Notes: generated by a model from the letters alone, not told the origin. A DNA stretch of 64,000 nt from Demequina lutea (GCF_013409005.1 NZ_JACBZO010000001.1:2971770-3035769), one strand, 5' to 3'; shown: positions 17,225-27,547, counted from the first letter of the stretch. A program made the numbers and translations.

Positions 17225-19744
17225 ATGCCCGCAGATGCTCCGCCCACGACCGGCGGCGATACGGCACCCGATGACCAGGCAGGAACCACCGCGGTGAGCG
17301 CCCCTGCGGCCAGCGCCCCCACCGTCACGGTGATCGACACTCCCGAAATCCGGGTCCACCGCGTCGCGGACCTCATTTCGCTCCTCGGTGTCGCCCTTGG
17401 CATCGTCATCGTGCTGCTGCTCGGCGCGTACGCGCGCGGCACCACAGATGGAATCACCGCGGACGTGCACGGGATCTCCGGGATTCTCCAGCGCCTGCTC
17501 ATCGCGCCCGTCAACCTGTTCTCTGGAATCGTCACCCTGATCCTTCCCGCCGCCGTGGTCATCGACCTGGCTGTCCGCAGGGAGCCCCGCCGCATCTTGG
17601 AGGCGCTCACCGCGGCCGCGGTGGGCTTCGGGTTCACGCTCGTCACCGTCTTCCTGGTGCACCACTTCGGCTCGACCGGAGTGGAGGGCTCGCTCACGAT
17701 CGGCGTGGGCGCCCACGCCACGGTCGCGCTGCCCGCCTATATCGCGGGCGTCGCGGCACTGCTCACGGTCGCGGGTAGACGAGGAACCCGCCGCACCCTC
17801 ATGCTGTCGTGGAATGTGATGTGGCTCGCGATCGCCGTGGCCGTCATCTCCAGCATCGTCACTCTCCCGGCGGCGCTCCTGACGGTGCTGCTTGGCCGGC
17901 TCGCTGGACTTGGGATCCGCTACGCGCTCGGATCCACGACGGACCGCGCGTATGGCGACGCACTCGTCGACGGCATCAAGCGCGCCGGCTTCTCTCCCAA
18001 ACGCCTTGTACGCGCCGACCCCTCCTCGAGTCAGGCAACTCAGGAACTCGACGAGGTATCGACCGCGCTTGGCCGCACGCGTCACGGCCGCGTCTATTCG
18101 CTGCTGACCAAGGAGAACTACCACCTCATCGTGGTGACGCTCGATGCCGACCAGCACGCCGTCGGCTTCCTCACGAAGCTGTGGCAATCCGCGCGGTTGC
18201 GCGGCATCGACGCGCGCGCCGACGTGTCCCTGCGGCATTCCGCGGAGGCGACCGCGCTCGTGTCCCACGCGGCTCGCGGTGCCGGAGTGCGCACCGCCCG
18301 CGTGCTGGGCATGGCACAGGCCCGCGACTCGATGATCGTCGTCTACCAACGCCCATTGGCGGCACGCCCTCTCGCCGACATCGACCCCGCGGAGGTCACC
18401 GACGCCGCGGTCGACGCCATCTGGGATCAAGTGATGAAGTCCCACGACGCGGGAATTTCGCACCGCTCGCTCAGCGCGGACACGGTGCTCGTTGGCCACG
18501 ACGAACTCGTCGGACTTCCCACCGTATGGCTCACCAGTTGGGAGCTCGGCGAGGTCGCCACGACCGAGCTCGCCAAACGCATCGACTGTGCCCAACTCGT
18601 CGCGATGCTCGCGCCCATCATCGGCGCGGAACGCGCGGTCGCGTCGGCGTTCCGCGCCTTGGACGACGCCGGCGTTGAGGCGTTCGCGCCGATGTTGCAG
18701 TCGATCGTGCTTCCGCGCGCCACGAGGCACGCGATGAGGGCATCGGAAATCAACCTGGGCGTGGTCCGCAAGGAGATCGTCGAGCGACTTCCCGATGCCG
18801 ACGTCGAGCCCGAAAAGATCGCCCGGTTTGGCCCACGCACGGTCTTCACCCTTGCGGCGGGCATCATCGCGGCCCTGGTGGTCTTCGCCTCGTTCAACAC
18901 CGAGAACGTGCTCAACGCGCTACGCGACTCCAACCCGTGGTGGCTGCTCGCCGCCCTCGCTTGGGCGCTCGCCACGTTCGCCGGCGCTGCGGTGGCCCTG
19001 ATGGCCTTCTCCCCGATTCGCTTGCCGTGGAACAGGGCGCTTCTGGCGCAAGTGGCGGCCGCCTACATCGCGCTTGCAGCGCCAGCCGGCGTGGGGCCCG
19101 CAGCCCTCAACATGCGCCTCCTCACGCGTCGCAAGGTCCCCGCTCCCCTTGCCGTCGCGACGGTCGCACTCGTGCAGGTGAGCGCGGTGGTCGTCACCGT
19201 GGTCGGCCTGATCGTGCTGTCGCTCATCACCGGTTCCGAGGGGACCCTTGCCGCACTCCCCTCGAGCTCCGTGCTCGTCGGCGTGATCGTCACCGCGGTC
19301 GTGGTGGCCATCGCCATGATCGTGCCGCGGGTCCGCACGTGGGCTCTCGGAAGGCTCCGGCCCCTCGTGCGCCAGACGTGGCCGCGCCTCGCCCAGGTGC
19401 TGAGCCAGCCGTGGCGTCTCGCGCTCGGCATCGGCGGCAACCTGTTGCTCACCGTGGCCTACGTGGGCGCGTTCGACTCGACGCTGCGTGCCTTCGGGCA
19501 GCACATGCCGCTCATCGACGTCACCGTGCTGTTCCTGCTCGGAAACGCCGTGGGAGCCATCGTGCCCACCCCCGGTGGCCTTGGCGCGGTCGAAGGCGCG
19601 CTCACCGCCGGGCTGATCTCCGCGGGTCTTCCCAAGGAAATTGCCGCGTCTGTTGTCGTTCTTTACCGTCTGATCAGCTATTGGGCACGCATCCCGATGG
19701 GGTACGTCGCCATGAGGTTCCTCCAACGAAAGGGCGAACTTTAG
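17225..19744 (+). CDS. Membrane protein: kinase-like middle domain fused to a lysylphosphatidylglycerol-synthase/flippase transmembrane domain
   Basis: 839 residues. A polar N-terminus (1-45) is followed by about five membrane helices (45-225). A soluble domain of about 250 residues follows (about 235-490). It has kinase-like features: a beta-strand start (GRVYSLLTKENYHLIVV), SHDAGISHRSLSADTVLV in the catalytic-loop position, and TSWELGEV in place of DFG. The catalytic Asp and DFG are replaced, so it is probably a pseudokinase. Residues 545-835 form an LPG_synthase_TM/UPF0104 domain with PAGVGPAALNMRLL and PTPGGLGAVEGALTAGL. This domain in MprF moves lipids across the membrane. The fused form is known in Actinobacteria; its substrate is unknown. 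Confidence 0.75.
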   Translation: MPADAPPTTGGDTAPDDQAGTTAVSAPAASAPTVTVIDTPEIRVHRVADLISLLGVALGIVIVLLLGAYARGTTDGITADVHGISGILQRLLIAPVNLFSGIVTLILPAAVVIDLAVRREPRRILEALTAAAVGFGFTLVTVFLVHHFGSTGVEGSLTIGVGAHATVALPAYIAGVAALLTVAGRRGTRRTLMLSWNVMWLAIAVAVISSIVTLPAALLTVLLGRLAGLGIRYALGSTTDRAYGDALVDGIKRAGFSPKRLVRADPSSSQATQELDEVSTALGRTRHGRVYSLLTKENYHLIVVTLDADQHAVGFLTKLWQSARLRGIDARADVSLRHSAEATALVSHAARGAGVRTARVLGMAQARDSMIVVYQRPLAARPLADIDPAEVTDAAVDAIWDQVMKSHDAGISHRSLSADTVLVGHDELVGLPTVWLTSWELGEVATTELAKRIDCAQLVAMLAPIIGAERAVASAFRALDDAGVEAFAPMLQSIVLPRATRHAMRASEINLGVVRKEIVERLPDADVEPEKIARFGPRTVFTLAAGIIAALVVFASFNTENVLNALRDSNPWWLLAALAWALATFAGAAVALMAFSPIRLPWNRALLAQVAAAYIALAAPAGVGPAALNMRLLTRRKVPAPLAVATVALVQVSAVVVTVVGLIVLSLITGSEGTLAALPSSSVLVGVIVTAVVVAIAMIVPRVRTWALGRLRPLVRQTWPRLAQVLSQPWRLALGIGGNLLLTVAYVGAFDSTLRAFGQHMPLIDVTVLFLLGNAVGAIVPTPGGLGAVEGALTAGLISAGLPKEIAASVVVLYRLISYWARIPMGYVAMRFLQRKGEL

Positions 19745-19745
19745 C

Positions 19746-19825
19746 GTGTCGGTTGTTGGTCTAGTTCAGCAACTGACGCTAACTCAGCAAAGTGCGCGAG
19801 GGCCTCTAGCAATTGCTAGGTTGTA
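19746..19825. repeat. 80-bp repeat with palindrome, left copy
   Basis: Begins 2 bp after the flippase stop codon and matches 46036-46115 with three mismatches in 80 bases, same orientation. It holds the 14-bp palindrome CTAGCAATTGCTAG (19805-19818) and AGTTCAGCAACTGACGCTAACT. The two copies bracket the IS-rich accessory region. It may be a direct repeat from integration, or a promoter/operator that was duplicated. Confidence 0.8.
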
Positions 19826-19905
19826 GCGCTGTTTTTCGCCGAATTCTCAGTGATGAGCGTCGCGCTTCTCGTCGGTTACTCCCCCCGAAGCCGCAAACGC
19901 CGGGC

Positions 19906-21095
19906 CTAGTCGACGACCGTGACGGATGCAAAACTCGCGGGGTCAGCGCCGTCGACGATCTGACGGGCGCAAGTGATGACGGCGGTCGCGACCGCCCGCG
20001 TGTAATTGCTGCGGACAAAGTTGATGGAGTCGGCCACCGGCGCTAGTCCACGGAGTCGAACCCGGATGACAGTAAGGCCGGCCGCGCGGTACACGTCGTC
20101 GCGTTGCAGGTCGGCCGCAGGAAAGCCTTCCTCGTGGGTGGAGCCGCCATGCAGTTCTGCCGGATGGTCAACTTCGATGACGAGGCTGTCACCGATGAGG
20201 ATGTCGGGAGTGGCCCTCCAAGTGGCCCCGGTCGGGTAATACACGTCAGGCACCGTGACAGTAACTCCCGTCCGCACCGGCAACCCCGCGTCAACGCAGG
20301 CCGCGATGAGAGAGCGTTCGTCCTTGCCAGTCCACGTCTCGCGACGACTGGGGGCGACGGAGCCAAGGGCGGCATCCCAGACGACCTTCTTCGGAGGAAC
20401 GGGCTTCCACCAGCGAACTCCCTGAGCGCGGCAGGCGCGGATGCACCTCTCGAAAGCAATCAACCCCCTAGGTCGCGACCTGTCATGGCGACGTGTCGCG
20501 GATCGGTGGCCGTCCGCCACACGTCGCGCGTCAGTTTGTCAGCGGCACGAACCTTCGCCTGGTCGCCACCTCGGGTGTCGAAAGCGTCCGGATCGCACTG
20601 TCGGCACAGGTGAGAAGCGATCGGTTCGTTGAGGTGGTCAACACGGTCGACGAGGTGGCCCTCGGGGCAGCGCGGCCCGTGAGCGATCAGGACGCACCGA
20701 CGGCAGGCAGCGGAGGAAATGTCGTACCGCTTCCACGCGCCACGTTTCGAGACCGAGGAAAGGGTCTCGCGCCACCGGTGGCCCTCGGGGCATCGCCAGA
20801 ACCACGCGACGGTCGACAGTGAGGTGGGCACCTGAGACAAGTCGATGCCATCGTTGGCGTCGGTGTCCCAGCGCTCGAGCGCGAGCGGGCGTCTCGACGT
20901 GTCGAAAGTGCCAACGGAGGAGGCCTTCGGCTTCCATTCGGCAGGGGTGTAGCCGACCGTTGAGTTGAAGAAATCTTCGACGTCATCCAAGACAGTGAGG
21001 ATACGGCGCGCCGGTGACAGGAGACGCGGAGAATCAGCGCGGCTAAGCGCCAGTCGATGGAGTGACACCGGCTGCAAATAGAACTCTAAGCGCAT
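19906..21095 (-). pseudogene. Zinc-ribbon protein with PD-(D/E)XK nuclease domain, probable restriction endonuclease, frameshifted
   Basis: The first reading frame (from about 21095, overlapping the methyltransferase end by about 50 bp; start uncertain) has two Cys/His ribbons: CPEGHRW...CRRC and CPEGHLV...CRQC. It stops at 20460. The second frame continues at once (LIAFERCIRACRAQGVRWW) and ends at 19906. It contains TPDILIGDSLVIEVDH and DDVYRAAGLTVIRVRL, which fit a PD-(D/E)XK/DUF559-Vsr-type nuclease core. Restoring one G to the G5 run (plus-strand C run 20464-20468) joins the frames as DLGG-LIAFER. About 370 residues when rejoined. Lying directly after a C5 methyltransferase, it probably was the matching nuclease. 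Confidence 0.65.
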
Positions 21096-21915
21096 CGGGC
21101 GGGTTGTCCGGCGAGCCCTCGACAGCCTCCAGGATTGCTCGTCCCTCGGGCGTTTCGACGAGCAGGTGCCGGTCGCGCGCACAGTGTGCCTTGAGGACGT
21201 TCCACACGACCCCGGTGTTGACGCCGTTGCCCATCTGCTTGAACGTCGCCTTGTCGGTCTGCCCCTCGAACGAGTAGCCGTCGGGCAGTCCTTGCAATCG
21301 CGCCGCCTCTCGCGCGGACAGTTTCCGCCGCAGCGGCCCGAGGACTGGCGTCTGGGTAATGGCAACTAGCGCAGGCAGGTGGGTCATGCGCTTGGCACGC
21401 AAACCGCTCGGCCGGAATGAGATCACGCAACCCCACAGGCTCTGGGTGTCTTGCGCTTGCCACTCCAACTTGCGTCGCGACTCCGGGAACTTCCGCACGT
21501 CGTGCAGCCAGCCTTTGACCAACTTGTCGTCGACCCCGCGAAGAGCGTCGAACAGGTCAAAGTTTTTGCGCAGGAAGTCGGCCTCCCAGGCGGGCGCACC
21601 TTCGAGCAGTCCCTCACGAGCCTTCTTTGTTGCGACCCATGCGTCAGTCCAGATCGGGAACCCGGGCAGCCGTCGCTGAGCCTCACCGACACTCGTCGCC
21701 TGCCAACGACGCCACTCGCGCATGAACTGGACCATCAACTCCCAATGCCCAATCCACGCGACCTCGTCGGCCGAGAGCGCGGTACCCGGCACGTCGGTGG
21801 CGCTATCAAGCGGCAGGTCCTCCTTGAGGTCCCACTCACGACGTATCAGTACCCGGTCCGGCAGCATCAGTTGCGCAGGGTTGGGGTCACGGGGCATCGC
21901 GTCCGGGATGAGCAT
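21043..21915 (-). pseudogene. DNA cytosine-5 methyltransferase, C-terminal fragment
   Basis: 290 readable residues carrying the end of a C5-MTase: SAREAARLQGLPDGYSF (motif IX region) and QTDKATFKQMGNGVN (motif X). Motif I (FxGxG), the catalytic PC motif IV and ENV motif VI are missing, because the gene is cut near 21915-21945, where the sequence switches to a plasmid Rep fragment on the other strand. It cannot methylate DNA. It overlaps the start of the downstream zinc-ribbon nuclease, as expected for a coupled restriction-modification pair. Confidence 0.8.
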
Positions 21916-21945
21916 TGCCGTGATGAAGACGCGCTCGCGTCGTGT

Positions 21946-22575
21946 TCACGCTTCAACGAAGCCTGGGCCGCGGTCGGCGAGAACACCGCCATCAACGAGG
22001 CCAAAAAGCGGGCGGGAGTCTTCAGCTTCTTCCCTGTAACGGAGGCCGTACATGACGAAAACGGCTGGAACCCCCATAGCCACTTCGTCTACCTTGCCAA
22101 ACGTCCACTTACCCAGGCTGAAGAGTCGGATCTTTTCATCGCATGGGCGGCCGCACGGCGGCGAACATACATCGCGACGGGAGGAGCGGCACCTGTGCTC
22201 ACGGGCTCAGAGTTCGAGCGGATCACCGACAAACATCACAGCGAGCGCCTCGCTCGCTACCTGACGAAGCAGAATTTTCGCCACGCAGTGTTGCTCGCGC
22301 GCGAAGGCGGGACCTATACCTCGCGGCACCCTTGGCAAATACTGCTTGACGCCATGGCATCCAACGATTCAGCGTCCAACATTACTCTCCTCAACGAGTA
22401 CGCCGAAGCCAGCCGGTCAAAGCACACACTTCTGAAGACACCAAACCTTCAGGAACTACTTGACCAGCGGCTCGGAGGAGTCGACGTGGGAAGACGCCGC
22501 AACTTCCGAAGAAAGGGAAATGGTGCACCACCAGATCGCCGACCTTCGATCATTTCGCGCGGACGCCGAAACTGA
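21946..22575 (+). pseudogene. Rolling-circle plasmid replication (Rep) protein fragment
   Basis: The plus-strand frame reads RFNEAWAAVGENTAINEAKKR, then VTEAVHDENGWNPHSHFVYL. This resembles the HUH region of actinobacterial plasmid Rep proteins, where GWHPHLHVLLF-type His residues bind metal. It continues with AWAAARRRTYIATGG and RLARYLTKQNF. The N-terminus is missing at the junction with the methyltransferase fragment. Near 22460-22490 the frame seems to shift: a second frame (SEESTWEDAATSEEREMVHHQIADL, to 22717) looks coding and fits a Rep C-terminal helix. It is therefore truncated at the 5' end and frameshifted at the 3' end. Confidence 0.55.
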
Positions 22576-22717
22576 GATCTCGATGCGCAAGTCGATTGAA
22601 GCCACGGAAGATTTTGGAATGGGCCGCGCGACGTGTGGACAACGCGGCATTCAAATCGAGAATGCCCCGCAACCGGTGGAGCAGTTGGCCATTCTGAAAC
22701 GGCGCCGACTCGCTTGA

Positions 22718-23034
22718 AGACGCAAGGTCCAGCAATTAGCAACCAAGTTGGCGCGATTCGCCCTAGCGCAGCTGCTCCCAGGCTTGCGCGGCGGTCTGAT
22801 GCAGCGACTCACGACATCTCCAGGTTAGGTAGCGAGAGCCTGTGTAATTTCCCCTGGCGGCCGTGTAATCGATGGGAAATCAGAGAGGAAAAGTGGTTCC
22901 CGAAACCTGTAACAATGCGAAATACGTCGTTCGGTGTGGCATACCAGCAATGCAAGTAGGCCGCGACAGCGGCGCACAATTATCTAACTGGCTCGGATCC
23001 AGCCAGGAGGCCGGTCGCCGCGCGGGAAAGGAAC
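22718..23034. other. Intergenic stretch, no gene recognised
   Basis: About 320 bp after the Rep remnant. No conserved protein, RNA gene or clear repeat seen. The last 20 bases contain the GAAAGGA ribosome site of the next gene. Confidence 0.5.
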
Positions 23035-23040
23035 ATGACG

Positions 23041-23424
23041 ATGTCTGTAAGCGAAGTCGAGTTCATCGAAGATTCAATCGAACCGGACGATTTTGTCCTT
23101 CAGTGGCTACTCCCTAGTGAAAGGTGGCACCGCGTTGACGGGCCCGCAATCATCGCGCGCAGGTACGGTGCGTACGGCGAGTCCTACTTCCAAAACGGCC
23201 AACAGCACAGCGACGACGGACCAGCCGTTTTCGAGTTCCATCCGAACCTCGAGCGCTTGAAGTTGAGTTGGTATCGCCACGGTGAGCACCACAGGTCGGA
23301 CGGGCCCGCAGTCATCGAATACGACTTCAACGGAACCGCGATTGTCGTGGAGTGGTGGGTAGATGGTCGCCAGATCAAGCGAGTCGAGCGGCCGAGCGAC
23401 ACGGCGCCCTCAGACACCGTCTAG
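23041..23424 (+). CDS. DGPAV-repeat (MORN/YwqK-like) protein, function unknown
   Basis: About 127 residues. Three imperfect repeats share the core W/Y-x(n)-G-x-x-H-R-x-D-G-P-A-V/I: WHRVDGPAII, HSDDGPAVFEF and HRSDGPAVIEY. Each is preceded by a short aromatic beta strand (SYFQNGQQ, SWYRHGEH, EWWVDGRQI). Such repeats occur in phage, plasmid and bacterial accessory proteins of unknown role, and are related to MORN-like beta hairpins. The ATG at 23041 follows GAAAGGA at about 9 bases; an in-frame ATG at 23035 is too close to that site. It is the only intact gene between the Rep remnant and the IS481 remnant. Confidence 0.65.
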   Translation: MSVSEVEFIEDSIEPDDFVLQWLLPSERWHRVDGPAIIARRYGAYGESYFQNGQQHSDDGPAVFEFHPNLERLKLSWYRHGEHHRSDGPAVIEYDFNGTAIVVEWWVDGRQIKRVERPSDTAPSDTV

Positions 23425-23534
23425 GTGTTGCGTCTCATGAGGTTGTTGACATGGTTCGGGGTGTGAGGGAGGGATAGGCCCGAGGGCACGATGGAAGTAC
23501 CACTACATCCGCCTGCTGCAAGGACCTATCCCTC

Positions 23535-24383
23535 ATGCACCACGCTAACGCGCCGTTGACCCCTGAAGGCCGCCTGCGACTGATCCGCCGCTGCCAGTCT
23601 CGCCCGATCGCTCACGTTGCCGCAGAGGCTGGCGTGTCGCGGGAGTGTCTATCGAAGTGGAAGGCCAGGTTCGAACGCGATGGTGTCGCCGGGCTCGAGG
23701 ATCACTCCTCGGCTCCTCACCGCCGTCCCACCCAGCTTGACGCGGCGGTGGTGGACCTGATCGAGGAGTGGCGGCGTGAGCGACACTTGACCGCGCGTGC
23801 GATCCGCACCGAGCTCGCCGCCCATGGCCACCACGTGTCGCTGGCGAGCGTGGGTCGGTGGCTTGAAACGCCTGGGTATCTCCCGGCTGCGTGACCTGGA
23901 CCCTGACGGGTCAACCAACCGTGTCGTGCGCACCATCACGGCACGCTTTCCCGGCCACATGGTCCACATTCATGTGAAGAAGGTCGGCCGTATCTCCGAC
24001 GGTGGCGGACATCGTGGCCAAGGCAGAGGACCCAGTCAGCATCGTGCCGCCCAGCGTGCGAAGACCGCTGGCGCCAGAGCCGGCTACGTGTTCCTGCACT
24101 CGATCGTTGACGGTTACTCACGTCTGGCCTACACCGAACACCTCGGCGACGAATAGTCCTCCACCACGATCGGTTTCTACACCCGGGCCCGCGTCTTCTT
24201 CCGAGCCCACGGCATCGACCGCGTCGTGACGGTCGTGACCGATAACGGATCGAACTATCGGGCCAAAGAGTTCACACGGGTGATCGCAGCGACCGCGTCT
24301 AAGCACCAGTACATCCGGCCCTACACACCCCGCCACAACGGCAAAGTCGAACGCTACAACCGCACCCTCGCCGTCGCCCTCCC
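23535..24383 (+). pseudogene. IS481-family transposase, frameshifted and truncated
   Basis: The first frame (23535-23894) holds the helix-turn-helix part: HVAAEAGVSRECLSKWKARF and GRWL. A one-base insertion near 23862 shifts the frame. The second frame holds the integrase start (LGISRLRDLDPDG, MVHIHVKKVGRI), where the first catalytic Asp position reads His. A TAG at 24154 interrupts it before the third segment (VVTDNGSNYRAKEF, YTPRHNGKVERYNRTL). The end was removed by insertion of the IS at 24384. It is inactive. The left end probably lies just after 23424. Confidence 0.85.
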
Positions 24384-25896
24384 TGTCAGGCTGTAGTGAG
24401 ACATGCCGGAGCCCCCGGGCCCACCGTGGAGGGTGGTGATAGGAGACAGTTTCGTGAGTAGCAATAGTCCAGTTCTTCCTGGTGTCGAAGATGGTCCGGT
24501 GGCGAGCCCAGGAGAAGTAGTCGTAGATCCGGCCGCTCGTCCGGTCCGGCGCTCGTTCACGGCGGCCTACCGGGCGAGGGTGGTTGCGGAGTATGAGGCG
24601 GCACCGCACGGCAGCAAGGCTGCCGTGTTGCGTCGTGAGGGCTTGTACCAGTCCCAGATCCGTGAGTGGGCTCGCGCACGTGATGCGGTGACCCGTGGCG
24701 CCTCGGCCCCTCGGAGGGCGCATCGAGAGCCAGCGTGGGCGAGAAGGACGATCCGGGGCGGTTGCGGGCGGAGAACCAGCGGCTGGTCCGCGAGTTGGCC
24801 AAGTCGCAGGTGGTGGTGGAGATCATGGGAAAACTGCAAGGGCTCTTGGAGCACATCTCCGAGAGCACGGGCACGCCACCGTCGTCGAGGAGACGATGAG
24901 AGCGACATTCACCGAGTTGCGTGCGGTCGCGGTACCGATCAGCCGGTCCTGCGCACTGCTGGGCCGGGCCAGGGCCACCCACTACCGTCACGCCCGCGGA
25001 CCGGTGCACGGGCCCCGGCCGGTGCGTGCGGTGCCCGAGAACGGGCAGGTGCTCTCACCGGCCGAGCGGGTGGCGGTGCTCACGCTGATCAACACCGAGG
25101 CGTATGCGGACCTCTCGATCGGCCAGATCTGGGCCAGGGAGCTCGACGAGGGCCGCTACTGGTGCTCGGCCTCGAGCATGTACCGGATCGCCCGGGCGGC
25201 CGGACAGAGCCGCGAACGGCGACGGCTGGCGACCCACCCCGCCAAGGTCAAACCCGAACTGCTGGCCGGCGGGTCGTCGCAGGTGTGGACCTGGGACATC
25301 ACCAAACTGCGCGGCCCGGCCAAGGGAATCTTCTACCAACTCTACGGCTGATCGACATCTACTCCCGGTTCAACCCGTCCTGGATCATCGCCCAAGTCGA
25401 GGACTCCGCACTGATCGACCGCAACGGCGCCGTCCCGCCCACCGTGCACGCCGACCGCGGCACCTCGATGACCTCCAAACCCGTGTCGGCGCTGCTGGCC
25501 GACCTGGGCGTGACCCGCTCGCATTCGCGGCCTCGGGTCAGCAACGACAACCCGTTCTCCGAGGCCCAGTTCAAGACGCTGAAGTACCTGCCTGAGTTCC
25601 CGAAAGCCTTCGCTTCGCTGGCTCACGCCCGCGAGTTCTGTGCCGGCTTCTTCCACGAGTACAACTACATCCACCGCCACTCCGCGATCGCCTGACACAC
25701 CCGGCCTCGGTCCACTTCGGCACCACCGACGCGATCGACCAGGACCGACAGAACACCCTCACCGCCGCCTACCACGCCCATCCCGAGCGGTTGGCCACCG
25801 ACCGCACCCGCCGGTAATGCCCACCCAGTCCTGGATCAACCAGCCCAAGGTCGAACCCCAGATGAACTGACCACAACCGTCTCAGTTGACTTGACA
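24384..25896 (+). mobile_element. IS3-family insertion sequence, copy A (degenerate transposase)
   Basis: About 1.51 kb. Proposed ends are TGTCAGGCTGTAGTGAGAC (left) and, read inward, TGTCAAGTCAACTGAGACGG (right). A second full copy (33608-36456, minus strand) and a truncated copy (43266-43547) share the left end. The IS sits inside the IS481 transposase remnant. Both full copies are also followed by GATTCCGGATCG outside the right end, so the true right end may be a few bases further out. Confidence 0.8.
24454..25817 (+). pseudogene. IS3-family transposase OrfA/OrfB of copy A, frameshifted
   Basis: OrfA starts at GTG 24454 (RRSFTAAYRARVVAEYEAA, then KAAVLRREGLYQSQIREW). It loses frame near 24700 and resumes as EKDDPGRLRAENQRLVRELAK to a TGA that overlaps the OrfB ATG at 24897. 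OrfB runs to TWDITKLRGPAKGIFYQLYG and stops at 25351. The catalytic part then continues in another frame: LIDIYSRFNPSW, VHADRGTSMTSKPV, SNDNPFSEAQFKTLKYLPEF. A further shift near 25695 separates SVHFGTTDAIDQ. The DDE residues are on different frames, so it cannot be active as read. Confidence 0.8.
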
Positions 25897-25921
25897 GATT
25901 CCGGATCGATCTGGCGTGACA

Positions 25922-27460
25922 CTACGCGAGGGCGACTTGAACCGTCACATACGAGTGCGCCGGGATCTCCAACCGCACGGAGGTGCCATAGCGCGAAGCA
26001 TCCGACGCGACGTCAAAGTCACGAACGACAACTTCCTCTGGAGATTCGAAAGTGTTGTGCGAACGCGTTGAATCTGCGGTGAGGATTCTCCCGTGGCACT
26101 CCACCACGGCGCCGCCCCGAAGATCGAGATCCACCAACACGGCGTCGTCAGCATCAAGGTTGGTCAACGACACGAGCGCATTTTCCCCCTTGCGCGAGGC
26201 AGAGATTGATACGGTGTCGAGCTGCACACCATTCACATTGCGATCGGCAGCCCGACTCGTAATGTGGACTGGAAGAGAGAGTGCATCGTGGTGGCCGACG
26301 TTCATTGCGAACACGTGATAAGTCGGGGTAAGCACAAGGGTGTTGTTTTCGGGATCCGTGAGCACCATCGCCTGCAGCACGTTGACGGTCTGAGCGATGT
26401 TGGCCATAACAAGCCGGTCGGCATGTGCATGGAAGGCGTCGAAGTGGACGCTCGCCACAAGTGCATCTCGCATGGTGTTCTGCTGGTACAGGAAACCGGG
26501 GTTGGTCTCCGGCTCCACTCCGTGCCAAGTCCCCCATTCGTCGAGCACGAGACCAATACTCTTTTGGGGGTCGTAAATGTCCATGACGTCGCCGTGTCGG
26601 CGGATGATTTCGTCGATACGGCGCGCCTGGATCATTGTCGCGTAATAGTCGTCGGCCGAAAACTCAAGCGCGCTGCCAACAGTGTCCCTCGGCACGGGAA
26701 TCGTGTAGTAATGAAATGAGATCGCCTGATAAGGGCTCTGAGGACTTTCAGGGCAGGTCACACAACCGATCGATTTCATCAGCGACTCGGTCCAAGAATA
26801 GTCATCGTCCCTTGCCCCTGCCGCGATTCGGTAGAGCGTATTCTCTCCATGGTCGCGCAAGTAAGTCGCGTACTGGTGGGCGAGGTCGGCATATGCGTCA
26901 GCCTTCATCCGCCCCCCGCAGCCCCAGGGCTCGTTTCCAATGCCCCAGAAGGGGACACGCCACGGCTTTTCTCGGCCGTGACTACTACGCAGCGAAGCCA
27001 TCGGCGAGTCACCTTCGCGTGTGAGGTACTCCACCCATTCACTCATCTCCCGCACTGTTCCCGAGCCAACGTTTCCATTGACGTACGGCTCGGCGCCTAA
27101 CAGGTCGCACAGAGCCATGAACTCGTGCGTGCCGAAGCTGTTGTCCTCGACGACATCTCCCCAGTGGCTGTTGACCATCCGGGGGCGCGCTGCACGCGGG
27201 CCGACGCCGTCGCGCCAGTGATACTCGTCAGCAAAGCAACCACCGGGCCACCTCAGGTTAGGGATCCTGAGAGTGCGTAGCGCCTCAACGACGTCCCGCC
27301 GAATACCTCCTTCGTGGGGAATCTTCGAATCCTCACCCACCCAGAATCCTCCGTAGATGCATCGGCCGAGGTGCTCAGCAAAATGGCCGTACAGGTGCCG
27401 GCTGATCTTCGGTCCAGTCACATCGAGGTCAATAACACCGTTAACATGCTTACCAGACAT
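25922..27460 (-). CDS. Alpha-L-arabinofuranosidase, glycoside hydrolase family 51
   Basis: 512 residues, intracellular (no signal peptide). Removes terminal arabinofuranose from arabinoxylan or arabinan oligosaccharides. The acid/base Glu is in [10 protein letters not shown] (about residue 177) and the nucleophile Glu in LVLDEWGTW (about 308); [16 protein letters not shown] and [13 protein letters not shown] are family blocks. The C-terminal beta domain ends at ALA. ATG 27460 follows AAGGAG at 4 bases. It lies downstream of the permease genes in the same direction, 87 bp after the last one, so it probably shares their transcript. Base composition is less GC-rich than the flanking chromosome. 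Confidence 0.92.
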   Translation of the reverse strand: MSGKHVNGVIDLDVTGPKISRHLYGHFAEHLGRCIYGGFWVGEDSKIPHEGGIRRDVVEALRTLRIPNLRWPGGCFADEYHWRDGVGPRAARPRMVNSHWGDVVEDNSFGTHEFMALCDLLGAEPYVNGNVGSGTVREMSEWVEYLTREGDSPMASLRSSHGREKPWRVPFWGIGNEPWGCGGRMKADAYADLAHQYATYLRDHGENTLYRIAAGARDDDYSWTESLMKSIGCVTCPESPQSPYQAISFHYYTIPVPRDTVGSALEFSADDYYATMIQARRIDEIIRRHGDVMDIYDPQKSIGLVLDEWGTWHGVEPETNPGFLYQQNTMRDALVASVHFDAFHAHADRLVMANIAQTVNVLQAMVLTDPENNTLVLTPTYHVFAMNVGHHDALSLPVHITSRAADRNVNGVQLDTVSISASRKGENALVSLTNLDADDAVLVDLDLRGGAVVECHGRILTADSTRSHNTFESPEEVVVRDFDVASDASRYGTSVRLEIPAHSYVTVQVALA

Positions 27461-27547
27461 AATACTCCTTAACAATATACGAGTGACGTGTAGCAATAGA
27501 CTGCTTATGTAGTAGTCCGCAACATTCCGCCTACAAATTAGCTCACA

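Noticed and set aside
19746..19825. tRNA gene as integration site at the island's left repeat
   Set aside because: No cloverleaf or TTCGAATC-like arm can be formed; the repeat is AT-richer and palindromic.
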